DNA of 64,000 nt from Meghimatium bilineatum (GCA_034231615.1 CM067315.1:12704713-12768712), one strand, 5' to 3'; positions 10,801 to 20,640 are shown, counted from the stretch's first letter. Made by a program: numbers and translations. Notes: generated by a model from the letters alone, not told the origin.

Positions 10801-11826
10801 AATTCATTGTGGATTGCCAGAAATACTGGTCTGTGGTCACTACCTCCAAGCTGCTTTCCAACGACAAGTGTGATGTTCCATTCCAAACCTGGTGAGTGGA
10901 ATGCCAGGTCTAGTGTAGAGGTGGTGTGCCATGCTCTCGAGTAGAAGGTTGGTGAGTCTGCTGGCTGGTTAATGAGGATGAGATTATTTTCATCCTGCCA
11001 GCTCTCAAGCTCCTCACCTCTTGTCGATATGATCGTAGCCCCAGCTCTGGGAGTGGCTGTTGAAGTCACCACACACCATAAGTCTCTCTTTGTCTGAAAT
11101 TGTGTCTAGTGCCAATGGTTTATCATTTGGGCAATAGTAGTTCAGGAGATGGAATTCTGCAATGTCTATTTTTAGGTGGAGCATCTGGTATTCTGCCCCT
11201 TCCATATATAATTCCAGCTGACATGCGCTGATATTGTTTTTAACAAGTGTCAGAATTCCACCCTTTCGCCTGTCCTTTCTGTCAGACCGGTAGCACTGGT
11301 AGCCTCTGAAGGCTATGTCGCTGCTGAGGTGTGTTTCTTCGATACAGCATATACTAACTTGTTCTTCACTGAGGACATTTTCAAGTTACAATTTTTTGCT
11401 GTATCCATCTCTTTTACTGTTGACACCCTCAGCATTCCAGTGCATTATTTTTATTGGTCGTTTGTTTGTTTGGCCAGTAGCTCTATTCCCTTGTCTCCTG
11501 GCTCCTCGGGGCAATTGAGAAGGACTTCCAGTAACTGAGGTTGGGCCCTTCAGAGGTATAGGGCCCGGCACCGTCCCTGCCTGAACGTCCTCCACAGGGC
11601 AGGCACCATAACTATTTATAGATGTAGACATGTTTCCATTGTGTTTTGTGCGTGGCATCCTGATTATCTGTGCGCCTTATGGCTGGATGCCTCCGTCTTC
11701 AGCACTCTGCTTACTTGGGCAGGACTATGGTCCTGCTCGAGTGGGACTGCCCAACCAGTCTTAGTTTCCAGCCCCTGATGGCTGGACTATGCCCCATCAC
11801 CTCTGCACGGTGCTGGTCTCGATGGG
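7857..11826 (-). mobile_element. Full-length non-LTR retrotransposon (LINE-1 of this window)
   Basis: This ~3.97-kb minus-strand element is bounded by a perfect 13-bp target-site duplication, GATGTGTCAGGCT (7844-7856 and 11827-11839). Its 3' end reads CAAGTGAACGAAAGAAGAAG. It has a ~168-bp 5' leader, one decayed coding region (endonuclease, reverse transcriptase, RNase H, Cys/His-rich C-terminus) and a very short 3' UTR. Family knowledge: a single chain with EN, RT and RNase H points to the I-like superfamily (I, Nimb, Ingi or similar); the exact clade is not decidable here. 5'-truncated relatives with the same 3' end lie at 26405, 32662 and 44149, and a diverged 5' end is at 51545. Confidence 0.88.
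7895..11658 (-). pseudogene. EN-RT-RNase H polyprotein of LINE-1, broken
   Basis: Reading the minus strand, the candidate start is the Met at 11658. Order: a short N-terminus; an endonuclease with HWNAEGV (~11440), CIEETHL (~11340), VCGDFNSHSQSWGY (~11050) and SDHRPV (~10840); a reverse transcriptase with KSPGADG (~10150), NYRPISL (~9970), GVPQGG (~9590) and the catalytic YADD (~9495); then RNase H with VYTDGSA (~8615), DAEIQA (~8490) and SHRGIPGNEK (~8285). It ends in a Cys/His cluster (CTCG..H..C, ~8070-8020) and the stop at 7895. Frameshifts and stops split it into about eight pieces, and a ~29-bp deletion near 8103 is evident against 44149-44545. It is not functional as it stands. The 5' leader and Met choice are inferred. 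Confidence 0.88.
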
Positions 11827-11839
11827 GATGTGTCAGGCT

Positions 11840-12066
11840 GATAGGCGAAGATGTCGCAGACAAGCTTCAAGTCTCTTATACTTCAGCTCCTTCACACATC
11901 AACTCTCACACATCAGATTATAACTTTCTCAGAATTCAACTCTCTCAGACTTCAATTCTCTCAGACTTCATCTCTCTCAGACTTCATCTCTCAGACTTCA
12001 TCTCTCTCAGACTTCATTTCTCTTTCAGACTTCAACTATTTCACACTTAAACTCTCGGATACATCA
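11840..12066. repeat. SINE-A remnant then CTCAGACTTCA array
   Basis: 11840-11865 is the displaced continuation of the split SINE-A. About 11935-12060 is an imperfect 16-17-bp array of TCTCTCAGACTTCAT. Confidence 0.65.
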
Positions 12067-12145
12067 GTTAACTGAGGCGTCAATACTCTCAGATGCAACT
12101 CTCACAAACGTCATCCCTAACAGACTTTAAATCATCATATAACTC

Positions 12146-12312
12146 AACTCTCACAGACCCAACTCTCACAGACCCAACGCTCACAGACCCAACTCTTACA
12201 GACCCAACGCTCACAGACTCAACTCTCACAGACCCAACTCTCACAGACCCAACGCTCACAGACCCAACTCTTACAGACCCAACGCTAACAGACCCAACTC
12301 TCACAGTGTTCC
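12146..12312. repeat. 15-bp minisatellite
   Basis: Eleven units of CAACTCTCACAGACC, with CAACGCT variants, are translated in silico as repeated TLTDP. No independent coding evidence. Confidence 0.9.
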
Positions 12313-12604
12313 AACTCTCATGGCACAACGGTTACCATTCTCTGGACTACATTCTGATAACCTGCAGGAGTTTGAGAATGATCAAAGAAGTATAAAAAAA
12401 AGTGTATAACATTTACGTTATAATTACAAAGATAAAGTTCGGTGAAGCTTCCATAGGAGGAACACTTTATGTTGTGAGACGGTTGGTCTGATTCTCCACA
12501 GATGAGACCTTTATCTATACCACGTACCGGTCGTTGTGTTAATTATCGATAACGATCGATTCATCTATTAAACCAATCCATATTCCATTCACCTATAAAG
12601 TACG
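12313..12604. other. Unassigned non-coding stretch
   Basis: No ORF or family match is visible. A CTCATGGCACAACGG..GGACTACATTCTG segment at about 12320-12355 may be eroded SINE-A. Confidence 0.3.
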
Positions 12605-12822
12605 CATTCTTCGTTCTCAGACTCCTGCAGATTAGTAGGATGCAGTCCAGTGCACGAAATGTGTTGTGTCATGGGTTACAACTTTGCTGCCTTTCGCCTG
12701 GACATATCCGATTTCAGCATGGCTTCTTTGTCACTTTGACTCTGTATGAGTTGGAGTACAAACTCCACACCATAACCTATTCAGTGGCCTCTTACGCCAT
12801 GTACGGAAGATAAATGAATTAT
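12605..12822 (-). mobile_element. SINE-A copy, diverged
   Basis: Landmarks in order: GTTCTCAGACTCCTGCAGATTAG, TGTGTTGTGTCATGG, CATATCCGATTTCAGCATGGCTT, CATAACCTATTCAGTGGCCTCTTA, GGAAGATAAATGAA. It lies directly before element X copy 1. Confidence 0.75.
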
Positions 12823-12833
12823 ATATATCTAAA

Positions 12834-14236
12834 TGGGGTGCAAAGGAAACGCATTGCTCTAGGCGGACCCAGGGTTAGCAGATAACCAAGATCCCAAATG
12901 TACCTCCTCGCGGTGCACCCTGGAAACAGAAATACAACAGATCGAGCTGATTCTTGCCAAATAATTTGGGGATCGTGTCCGAGAATGTGGAGGTAGCAGA
13001 TGGAAAGAGATTTGACTGCCTCAGAGACAGACAATATCTCCGATACCATAAGCATCACCACATATAGCGACACTGTCGACATGCAGTGTTGCCAGTTAGT
13101 CCAGTCAGAACATTTGATGGGGCGGCCAATGTAAAAAGGCACGTAAAGGTAGATGCATGGCGAGAGACAAATAGATTTCATACTGAGTACAATGACACAA
13201 TGAAAGGACAGAACAGAGCCACAGCGCTGCGCGAACTGCAAATAGAAAGGGAAAAGTTCCTAGGAAAGGGGAACTAAAAGCTCTGTTAGCTCTTGACGAG
13301 CTTCTAGTTGCATGTGCTCCTTATAGGCAGAGAAACAGACCCAATCATGGACGTTCAGAAAAGCAAGAACACCTGACCAACTCTAATGTCGAGCCTTCTA
13401 AATCGGAAATATACTCGCGAAGAGAAAGGGTTCCGTACCCGATAGGCTCAGGCACAAAAAGGACAACGATTTTAGCTCTGGCCCAACTCTACTGTCAAGC
13501 TTTCCTATACCGGAAATACACTTGCAGAGAGAAAGGGTTCAGTACCTGATAGGCTCAAGCGCAATTGGGACAAGGTCGCTCAGCTAGAGAACGCCTTGCT
13601 CTCAAACGCGCGGTGTGAGACTCGAACTTGGGCGAGGAGTTCACGATGTCTGTTAACGACGCCTCGGGTAGGAGGGCTAACGGGCCAGGTCCAACTCTTC
13701 TGGCGAGCTCTTCCTCATACGGCACCAGGCTCGCGGATGAGAAACGGTTCAGTACCCGATGGGCACAGGCACAGTACGTCCAATTGCACGAGGTGAGTTT
13801 ATAGACGGTGGGACACCTCGTGCCAGATAGACGCGCTCGACAAGCGTCTTGGCGAAGAGGCACTACACACCAGCATGCCCGGAGACAGATAGACAAGCTG
13901 TCACATACTAGGGAAGCCTACCCGAATTAAAGGCATTACATCACAGTTCTACTGTGGAACTTGCAGCACAAAGTACTTCACGATCCCTTGTGGGAATCAC
14001 AAGAAATATTCGTTGTGCTTATTTGAGAGCGAACGCTGAAGAAGAAGAAGAAGAAAGGCATTACGAAAACGGATGTGCTAGACCTCGGACGTCCTGATCA
14101 CAAGTGGCCAACTGAGGTGCAAGTAACACAGCTCTACTGTGGAACTTGGAGCACAACGTACTTCACGCTCACCGGCGGAAATCACATGAAATATTCGTTG
14201 TGGTTGTATGAAAGCGAACGCTGAAGAAGAAGAAGA
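12834..14236 (+). mobile_element. Element X copy 1: unrecognised ~1.4-kb GAA-tailed retroposon
   Basis: A perfect 11-bp direct repeat, ATATATCTAAA, flanks it (12823-12833 and 14237-14247). It ends in GCGAACGCTGAAGAAGAAGAA, the 3' signature of non-LTR elements here. A second copy with its own flanking repeat is at 37811-39145. No reverse transcriptase, endonuclease or transposase is readable. It holds ~104-bp internal sub-repeats (about 13377 and 13480, with a diverged one near 13735) whose plus frames give decayed peptides such as ADEKRFSTRWAQAQ. That hints at a lost ORF with a repeated REEKGFSTRWAQAQ-like motif. It looks more GC-rich than its surroundings. It could be a large SINE, or the ORF1 or internal part of an unrecognised LINE. 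Confidence 0.75.
13940..14053 (+). mobile_element. Truncated element X tail nested inside element X
   Basis: A 114-bp second copy of the element X 3' end (TCTACTGTGGAACTTG, AATATTCGTTGTG, GAACGCTGAAGAAG) sits inside the larger copy. A perfect 11-bp target-site duplication, AAAGGCATTAC, flanks it (13929-13939 and 14054-14064). Copy 2 lacks this insert. Confidence 0.82.
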
Positions 14237-14247
14237 ATATATCTAAA

Positions 14248-15135
14248 CAATCCACCCGTGTCTCAACAAGAGCCTGGAGTTCTAGTATAGACTAAACAAT
14301 CCAACCGCTGTCTCAACCAGAGCCTGGAGTTCTAGTACAGACTAAATAATCCAACCGATGTCTCAACCAGAGCCTGGAGTTCTAGTACAGACTAAACAAT
14401 CCAACCGCTGTCTCAACCAGAGCCTGGAGTTCTAGTACAGACTAAACAATCCAACCGCTGTCTCAACCAGAGCCTAGATTTCTAGTACAGACTTAAACAA
14501 TTCACCCGTGTCTCAACCAGAGCCTAGAGTTCTAGTACAGATTAAACAATCCACCCGTGTCTCAACCAGAGCCTAGAGTTCTAGTACAGACTAAACAATT
14601 CCCCCGCTGTCTCAACCAGAGCCTAGATTTCTAGTACAGACTAAACAATCCACCCGTGTCTCAACCAGAGCCTAGAGTTCTAGTACAGACTAAACAATTC
14701 CCCCGCTGTCTCAACCAGAGCCTAGAGTTCTAGTACAGACTAAACAATTCCCCCGCTGTCTCAACCAGAGCCTAGATTTCTAGTACAGACTAAACAATCC
14801 ACCCGTGTCTCAACCAGAGCCTAGAGTTCTAGTACAGACTAAACAATCCACCCGTGTCTCAACCAGAGCCTAGAGTTCTAGTACAGACTAAACAATTCCC
14901 CCGCTGTCTCAACCAGAGCCTAGATTTCTAGTACAGACTAAACAATCCACCCGTGTCTCAACCAGAGCCTAGAGTTTTAGTACAGACTAAACGATCCACC
15001 CGTGTCTCAACCAGAACCTGGAGGTCTAGTACAGACTAAACGATCCACCAGTGTCTCAACCAGAGCCTGGAGTTCTAGTCCTGACTAAACAATCCACCCG
15101 TGTCTCAACCAGAGCCTGGAGTTTTAGCCAGACTG
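14248..15135. repeat. 49-50-bp minisatellite (~18 units)
   Basis: The unit is built from GTCTCAACCAGAGCCTAGAG, TTCTAGTACAGACTAAACAA and TCCACCC, with CCCCCGCT and CCAACCGCT variants. It starts at the 3' target-site copy of element X, so the insertion sits at the array edge. Confidence 0.95.
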
Positions 15136-15396
15136 CAAAGAATATGACCACTGTCTTATTTTCCGGAATATCGTAGGAGGAAACTAAGAAAAGTTGGGGA
15201 TAAGTAGCTGACGTGTCATCTGTTTAAAAAATCACCCTCACTGCATGTATTGTCAGGATTTCTTACTGGTATTTTCTAAGCAAATGCTCGCCATCTATGA
15301 GGAATATATGCAGACCAGCAGACATTGCACCATTGTCCTTTTGTGGCAGACTTCTATGTGGTGAGAAATACTGGATATGTCATTAATCCAGATGGA
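15136..15396. other. Unassigned non-coding stretch
   Basis: I see no gene, repeat family or motif that I can support here. Confidence 0.3.
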
Positions 15397-15500
15397 TCAA
15401 CAAACCTGATACTCAAAATGGATCAATAAACCTGATGCTCCAGATGGATCAACAAACCTGACATACCAGATGGATCATGGATGGATCCAGATGGACCACG
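15397..15500. repeat. ~26-bp tandem repeat, four units
   Basis: Units of CCTGATACTCCAGATGGATC / AACAAA, imperfect. Confidence 0.7.
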
Positions 15501-15725
15501 TCCGTCCGCCCGTCCGTTTGTCTGCCTGCTTGCCTATCTGTATGCCTGTCTGTCCGTACTTCTGTCTGTCTCTCTATCTGCCTGCCTGTCTGTCCGACTG
15601 GATAGCTGTCTGCCAGGCTCGCAGTTTATCTCTCTGACTGGATCGCTGTTTATCGGTGTGTGTGCGCGTGTGTGTCTTTCTGTCCTACTTGCTCGATGAA
15701 TACCGGTGTGTGTGTGTGTTTGCAT
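15501..15725. repeat. CTGT/CCGT-rich and GT-rich simple sequence
   Basis: Pyrimidine-rich tetranucleotide text (GTCCGTCCG, CTGTCTGTC) runs into short TGTGTGTG tracts at about 15655-15720. Apparent ORFs on both strands are low-complexity artefacts. Confidence 0.75.
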
Positions 15726-15847
15726 TTGACTAGATGTCTGTCACCTTCACTAAGTAGGGAACATCTTTGAGAGTTTAGTAACGGCTGTTTAATAAATCAA
15801 ATGAAGAATCTTCCCGCGCCTCCAAAAAAATGCACAATAAATAAGGC

Positions 15848-16148
15848 AAAACCTCTCATTAGTGGTGTTGGAAACAAACAAATGCTCACAAAACCTCTCA
15901 TTGGTGGTGTTGGAAAAAAACAACTGCTCTCAAAACCTCTCATTGGTGGTGTTGGAAACAAACAACTGCTCACAAAACCTCTTATTGGTGGTGTTGGAAA
16001 CAAACAAATGCTCACAAAACCTCTCATTGGTGGTGTTGGAAACAAACAAATGCTCACAAAACCTCTCATTGGTGGTGTTGGAAACAAACAAATGCTCACA
16101 AAACCTCTCATTGGTGGTGTTGGAAACAAACAACTGCTCACAAAACCG
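15848..16148. repeat. 42-bp minisatellite (7 units)
   Basis: The unit joins AAACCTCTCATTGGTGGTG and TTGGAAACAAACAAATGCTCACA. A period of 42 keeps several frames open (PLIGGVGNKQMLTK in one), which explains overlapping false ORFs on both strands. Confidence 0.95.
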
Positions 16149-16222
16149 ACGTAACCAGGTCCCTAAATAATAATTAATTCTCAGTCGCTACGCCGCGATC
16201 CAGTGCCGATGCACAGCAATAT

Positions 16223-16500
16223 CTTCTTCTTGTGCGTTCGTTCTCAAACTCATGTAGATTAGCAGGATGTAGTCCGGAGAACGAAATGCGCTGTGTCATG
16301 GCTAACAGCATTGCTGCGATATCTGCGCCGTTCGGCCTGACACATCCGACTTCAGCATGTCTTTAGGTCACTGACACTATATGGAATGGGGCAGATAACT
16401 CCACCCCATAACCTCCTTAATCGCCTCTTACAACATGCATGAAAGGTAAACAGTGTTGCTATACTTTGCTCACCTTTCGGGCCCCGGCAACACACTGGCG
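16223..16500 (-). mobile_element. SINE-A copy with perfect target-site duplication
   Basis: This 278-bp copy defines SINE-A well. From the left it has the TTCTTCTT tail complement, GCGTTCGTTCTCAAACTC, GTAGTCCGGAGAACGAAATGCG, GCCTGACACATCCGACTTCAG, ACTCCACCCCATAACCTCC and CTTTCGGGCCCCGGCAACACA. GCACAGCAATAT at 16211-16222 and 16501-16512 is a perfect 12-bp target-site duplication. I see no clear A or B box, so its 5' origin is unknown. Confidence 0.88.
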
Positions 16501-16512
16501 GCACAGCAATAT

Positions 16513-16964
16513 GTCTAGCGAGATTGTCTTCTTGAGTTGTACAGTTCACGTATGAGTATATAGAGTTATTGTGACTGGGTCCTAATCTTAAAAAATAAAT
16601 ATAATTACTGGGTCCCGGTCTCACAAAGGTTCAGAAGCACTGCTCTATATAGAAGCACATGGCACATGACTTACTTTTAGCCACATTTTTAACGAAAGAA
16701 ATCATTAATTATTTACTGAAATGAATTTTCGATAAAGACGCATAAACCGTCGCTTCCATCAATCTGCGCGCAACGCACTGAGAGCCCTTCTCCTAGTTGA
16801 CCATATGGGTGGGGGGGGGATTCTCAGTGAGTTGCTCGCTACTCGATTCATTGGCGACAAAAGTTGGGTCTTTTTAATCTCCGGGTCACGGAGGCTGTAT
16901 GCAATTACGCATAATATTAAAAAGTTGGACTGTGGCCACTGCTTCCCGTAATGAACTATACAAA
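16513..16964. other. Unassigned non-coding stretch
   Basis: No gene. A hAT-like phrase (AAAGGTTCAGAAGCACTGCTCTA) at about 16626-16648 recalls the end of a DNA transposon, but I found no partner end. A poly-G run lies near 16809. Confidence 0.25.
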
Positions 16965-17315
16965 AATTACTTTTATATTTGTGCCAATACATGCGGGAGT
17001 TGATGGCAGTGCGCGAGCCGATAAACTGGCGACCATTTTCATAGCGTCAATAAGTACATAAATGTATCGATCTGACATAGTAATTGCATTAAGAAGCCTT
17101 GTCAACTCAGAAGATTTTAATTGAATTATTATCTCTCTCAAAACTGCGTGAGATTGGTGTAAACAGTGGATCAACACGAAAAGAGAAACATAATAGATGT
17201 AGAAGAAACTGATAAATCAGCGTGGAACTGGAACTGTCTGCCGCTACACTGAGGGATTATTGAGACGGAGATCGGAACACCTATGGACTTGTCTTATGTG
17301 CTCTGATAATAAACT
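16965..17315 (+). pseudogene. RNase H-only element, copy 3 (decayed)
   Basis: Plus-strand fragments give ITFIFVPIHAGV..ARADKLA (~16965-17035) and, after stops and frameshifts, NQRGTGTV, RRRSEHLWTC and CSDN (~17210-17310). The same two blocks in the same order occur at 32751-33516 (minus) and 48752-49180 (plus). The ITFIFVPGH..VRGNERA block is the C-terminal half of an RNase H fold. The C-terminal LWTCPxCSDD tail with two CxxC-spaced cysteines is specific to this element group here. Confidence 0.6.
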
Positions 17316-17829
17316 GCTGCCGACAGCTCATAACTCGTGAGTTTACATCAAACCTTTCACTTACAGTAAAACCCGATTATAACTTGATTCGGGCATAGAA
17401 ATTACGTATATAATAACTAAATCTCGCTATATACGGCATAAACTCATTTGACTACTCCCGCTATTTTCATTGGCTGTCGACATAAAGTATAGTCATAGTG
17501 ACCAATAAAACTCACCGGAAAAGTCAGATAAGTCATTTTAGAAGTCAGATGATTCATCTATATAAACCGATGGGTCTTATATAATCGATGGCCTGGCTTC
17601 TATCTAGAGAAACTATACCGAATCACACGACTGTAATGTAATTATTTGATCGCAAAAACAGACTGAATCAAACATGTTTCATCGATTTTGACGCTCTGCC
17701 CCTAGCAAGTGTCATATGTAGTAGTGTAGCATACACATAATTGTTCTGTTGAATCGGCAAGCTGCCATGCTAACGTTATCATTATGAGATATGCATCCAT
17801 AAATATATATATATATATCATTAGGTACA
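17316..17829. other. Unassigned AT-rich stretch
   Basis: No gene. TTTCATCGATTTTGACGCTC near 17673 is shared with 5566-5600. A short (TA)n lies near 17806. Confidence 0.35.
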
Positions 17830-17986
17830 GTGTCGGTTGGCGTAGACGATCATGGCTCTCCACAGCTTTCAATCTCCAGTATTTATGTATCAGGATCGCT
17901 GTTGTTACAGTGTTATGCCAGGTTGACAAACTGTCTATTATTGTCTCACAGTGACGCTCTCTGTCTCTGTTGCCTTCAGTCTTTCC
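17830..17986 (-). pseudogene. LINE-4 3' end, part 2 (split by LINE-2)
   Basis: The minus strand reads RERHCETIIDSLSTWHN, the usual tail of an RTE-like reverse transcriptase ORF. It continues the reading broken at 20117. The two halves rejoin across the LINE-2 insertion through the shared TGTTGTGACT. Confidence 0.72.
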
Positions 17987-17996
17987 TGTTGTGACT

Positions 17997-20106
17997 CATC
18001 ATCATCAAGTGCCGTCTCAGCAACGAAGGTTGGCTGCAACGTATCTCCAACATCTCCTGTATCTTGTCTTGGTGGTGCACTCTGCTAGACTGTAACCTGT
18101 CCATCGTGTAATGTTACTCTCCCACTTGTATCTCTGCCTACCTCTTGCTCGCTTCCTTTGACTTTACCCTCAAGTAAGGTCTTCAATAGGGTGTCATGTC
18201 TTTTAATGTGTCCAAAGTATTTTATTTGCCTGATCTCTATTTCTCTTAGTAGTTCTTTCTTCATATTAAGTGTCTTTAGCACCTCTTTATTTGTTTTCTT
18301 ATCTTTCCATGATGTTCTCCCTATTCTTCTATATACCCACATCTCAAAGGCATCAATTTTGTCTTCTAATTGTTTATTTAGTGTCCATGTTTCTGAGCCA
18401 TACATTAATATGGAATAGATGTAGCATTTTATAATTCTCATTTTTAACTTGTTTGTAATTTGTTTAGATATTAATAATTTCCTCATGTTATTGAAGGTAC
18501 TTTTAGCCATTCCTATTCTCCTTTTAACTTCTGTTTCACATCTGCCATCATTTGTGACTATGTGTCCAAGATATTGATACTGTTTTACTTGTTGTAGTTT
18601 CTCTCCCTGTATGTTTATGTTTATCTCCTGTTCTTCTGTGTTTTTGCTGATTATCATGGTTTTTGTTTTTTGAATGTTTAAATCTAGTCCATATTCATTA
18701 CTTGATTTATCGACTTGATCTATTAGTCTTTGTAGTTCATGTTCACTTTCTGCTAAAAGAACAGTGTCATCTGCATATCTAATGTTGTTTATTATTTTCC
18801 CATTGATCTTGAGTCCTGGTGTTTCTTCTATATTTTTAAAGATATTCTCTGTGTAGATATTAAATAGGCTTGGTGATAAAATGCATCCTTGTCTTACCCC
18901 TCTTCTTATTTCTATGTATGGAGAGTAGCTGTGTTCACACCTTATTGATGAAGTTTGTTCCCAATATATATTTCTAATCAGCCTGATGTCTTTTCCATCT
19001 ATGCCTATTTCTTGAAGACATTTGATTAATTTTTCATATTGGACTCTGTCAAAGGCCTTGCTGTAGTCTATGAAGCAAATATAGATACTTTTTTGGACTT
19101 CTATATATTTATCTATCACTAGCCGGATACTCAGTATAGCTTCTCTAGTTCCTTTGTTTTTCCTAAAACCGAATTGTTCTTCACCGACCTCCATGTCTAT
19201 CTTGTTCTTAATTCTTTCATGTATTATCTTGAGAAGTATTTTAGTAAGATGGCTCATTAAACTTATTGTTCTTTATTCTGTACAGTCCACAGCCCTGGGC
19301 TTCTTAGGTAGTAGTATGAATATTGATGATGTTAGGTCTTTAGGTATATGGCCTGTTTCGTACATGTCATTGCAAAGTTCTGTGATAGTATCTACACCAA
19401 ACTCATTTAGAGTTTTTATTATGTCTGCTGTTATGTTGTCAGCGCCTGCAGCTTTTCCACATTTAATTGAATTTATTGCATGTTCTACTTCTGATTTCAG
19501 TATTGCTGGTCCATCATTGTTGTGTATTGTTGGTTTTTTGTTCCGTTGGTCGTCAAACAGTTCTGTTACATAATCTGCCCATCTTGTGAGTGCTTCTGTT
19601 TTATCAAATATTATTTTACCATTTTTATCTTTAATGCAGCCACCCCCATTTATAGGATTTTTCTTATTTGTGATCAGCCTTATCTCCTTATGCATTAATT
19701 TTGTCTTCTGTTGTATGGACATCTCCTCTATTTCACTGGATTTTGTTTCTAGCCATTGTTTTTTCGCTGTTCTGCACATGTTACGTATCTCCTTGTCTGT
19801 ACTTGAGTATTTTGGTGTATTTTTAGCTTTCTTTCTTTCTGTCATTTTCTCTAATATTTCATCTGTCATCCATGTTTGTTTGTTCTTGGTATTTCTTGTT
19901 GGTAAATTTTTACTTGATGTTTGAATACTTTTCTTTAGGCGTTCCCATTTATTGTCTATTTTCTCTTCTGTATTTTCCCTTCTGTATTGTTCCATGCACT
20001 CTATCATTAGATGTTCATATCTATTCTTTACATCTACAAGGTATTTTTGTTGTATGTCTGGTTGTTTTAGTGCTGATGCGTCTATTTGTGGTTCTTGGAC
20101 TCCAGA
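17997..20106 (-). mobile_element. LINE-2: RTE-like retrotransposon, 5'-truncated
   Basis: This 2.1-kb element is bounded by TGTTGTGACT direct repeats (17987-17996 and 20107-20116). It ends in a (GAT)n-type tail (ATCATCATCA in plus text). The 5' end lacks the endonuclease, so the insertion is 5'-truncated. It interrupts an older LINE-4 copy. Near-identical sequence is found in opposite orientation at 61546-63115, and fragments lie at 22500-23940. Confidence 0.87.
18085..20106 (-). pseudogene. RTE-like reverse transcriptase ORF of LINE-2
   Basis: One minus frame runs from the insertion edge to 18085 and is interrupted only by a TAA at 19273-19275; the relative at 61835 has TAT there. Features: a charged linker; KAAGADNI at ~19440; FIDYSKAFDRVQYEKL (~19050); RRGVRQGCILSPSLFNIY (~18880); the catalytic YADD (~18775); the C-terminal MLYGSETWTL-like thumb region (~18400); and YFGHIKRHDTLL (~18200). 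Compared with 61546-63115 the last ~30 residues are frameshifted. The first residues of the apparent ORF (ENIVTT) belong to the interrupted LINE-4. The family is known for RT-mediated copying of its own RNA; this copy cannot make a full-length enzyme. Confidence 0.87.
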
Positions 20107-20116
20107 TGTTGTGACT

Positions 20117-20343
20117 ATGTTCTCCAAACCTCATTGTCTTATAACGTAGCCAAAAAATGAAGATTGTCTTTCTATAATATTATTGATTACGCTTTGTCTC
20201 GCATTTGACTCGCTCAACACCTCCACATTCGTTTTTCTGGCAGGCCATTGTATTCTCAGCATTCTTCTGTAGACCCACATCTCTACTGTTTCTAATTTCA
20301 CACTTTCCTGCTTGTTTATTGTCGAATTGTTAAAGCATTGCAT
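20117..20343 (-). pseudogene. LINE-4 reverse transcriptase C-terminus, part 1
   Basis: The minus strand encodes LETVEMWVYRRMLRIQW, ARKTNVEVL and RQSSFFGYVIRQ, then the GLENIVTT lead into the 3' tail. This is the C-terminal domain of an RTE-like reverse transcriptase, distinct from LINE-2. It is interrupted at 20116 by LINE-2. Confidence 0.75.
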
Positions 20344-20369
20344 CTATATGTTAGTATAGCAATTAAGGA

Positions 20370-20425
<56 letters not shown>

Positions 20426-20437
20426 TATATATATAAA
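20370..20437. repeat. (TA)n microsatellite
   Basis: About 65 bp of alternating TA with one phase slip (ATAATATA) near 20418. ORFs across it are artefacts. Confidence 0.95.
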
Positions 20438-20439
20438 GG

Positions 20440-20640
20440 TGTCTACGTGCCGTTGTGAAAACCGTGTGTATTCTGATAGAGAGGTAACGGGTTCGAATCC
20501 AACCGGCAAAATCGTATTTACAATGTGTATTTTCTGTAGATCACTGCTGGAGATTATCACTCTAAGCTACGGAGTTACGTGCAATGGGCGCTGCACTTGG
20601 CAGGCAGCGATCCACTTTGTTGAGCTTAACAGAGTACATA
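20440..20640 (+). mobile_element. SINE-D-like repeat with strong B box
   Basis: GGGTTCGAATCC at 20489-20500 is a near-perfect polymerase III B box. Downstream, GGAGATTATCACTCTAAGCTACGGAGTTACGTGC matches 25455-25620 (GGAGATTATAGATATT..AAGCTACGGATTTACGTGC). It is therefore a tRNA-derived SINE family with two copies here. Confidence 0.62.

Noticed and set aside
12819-13241. 140-codon minus-strand ORF with hydrophobic stretches
   Set aside because: It runs antisense across element X and its flank and is not preserved in the second copy.
16620-16650. hAT-like terminus
   Set aside because: Only one end-like phrase, no target-site duplication, no transposase; chance or a fragment too short to call.
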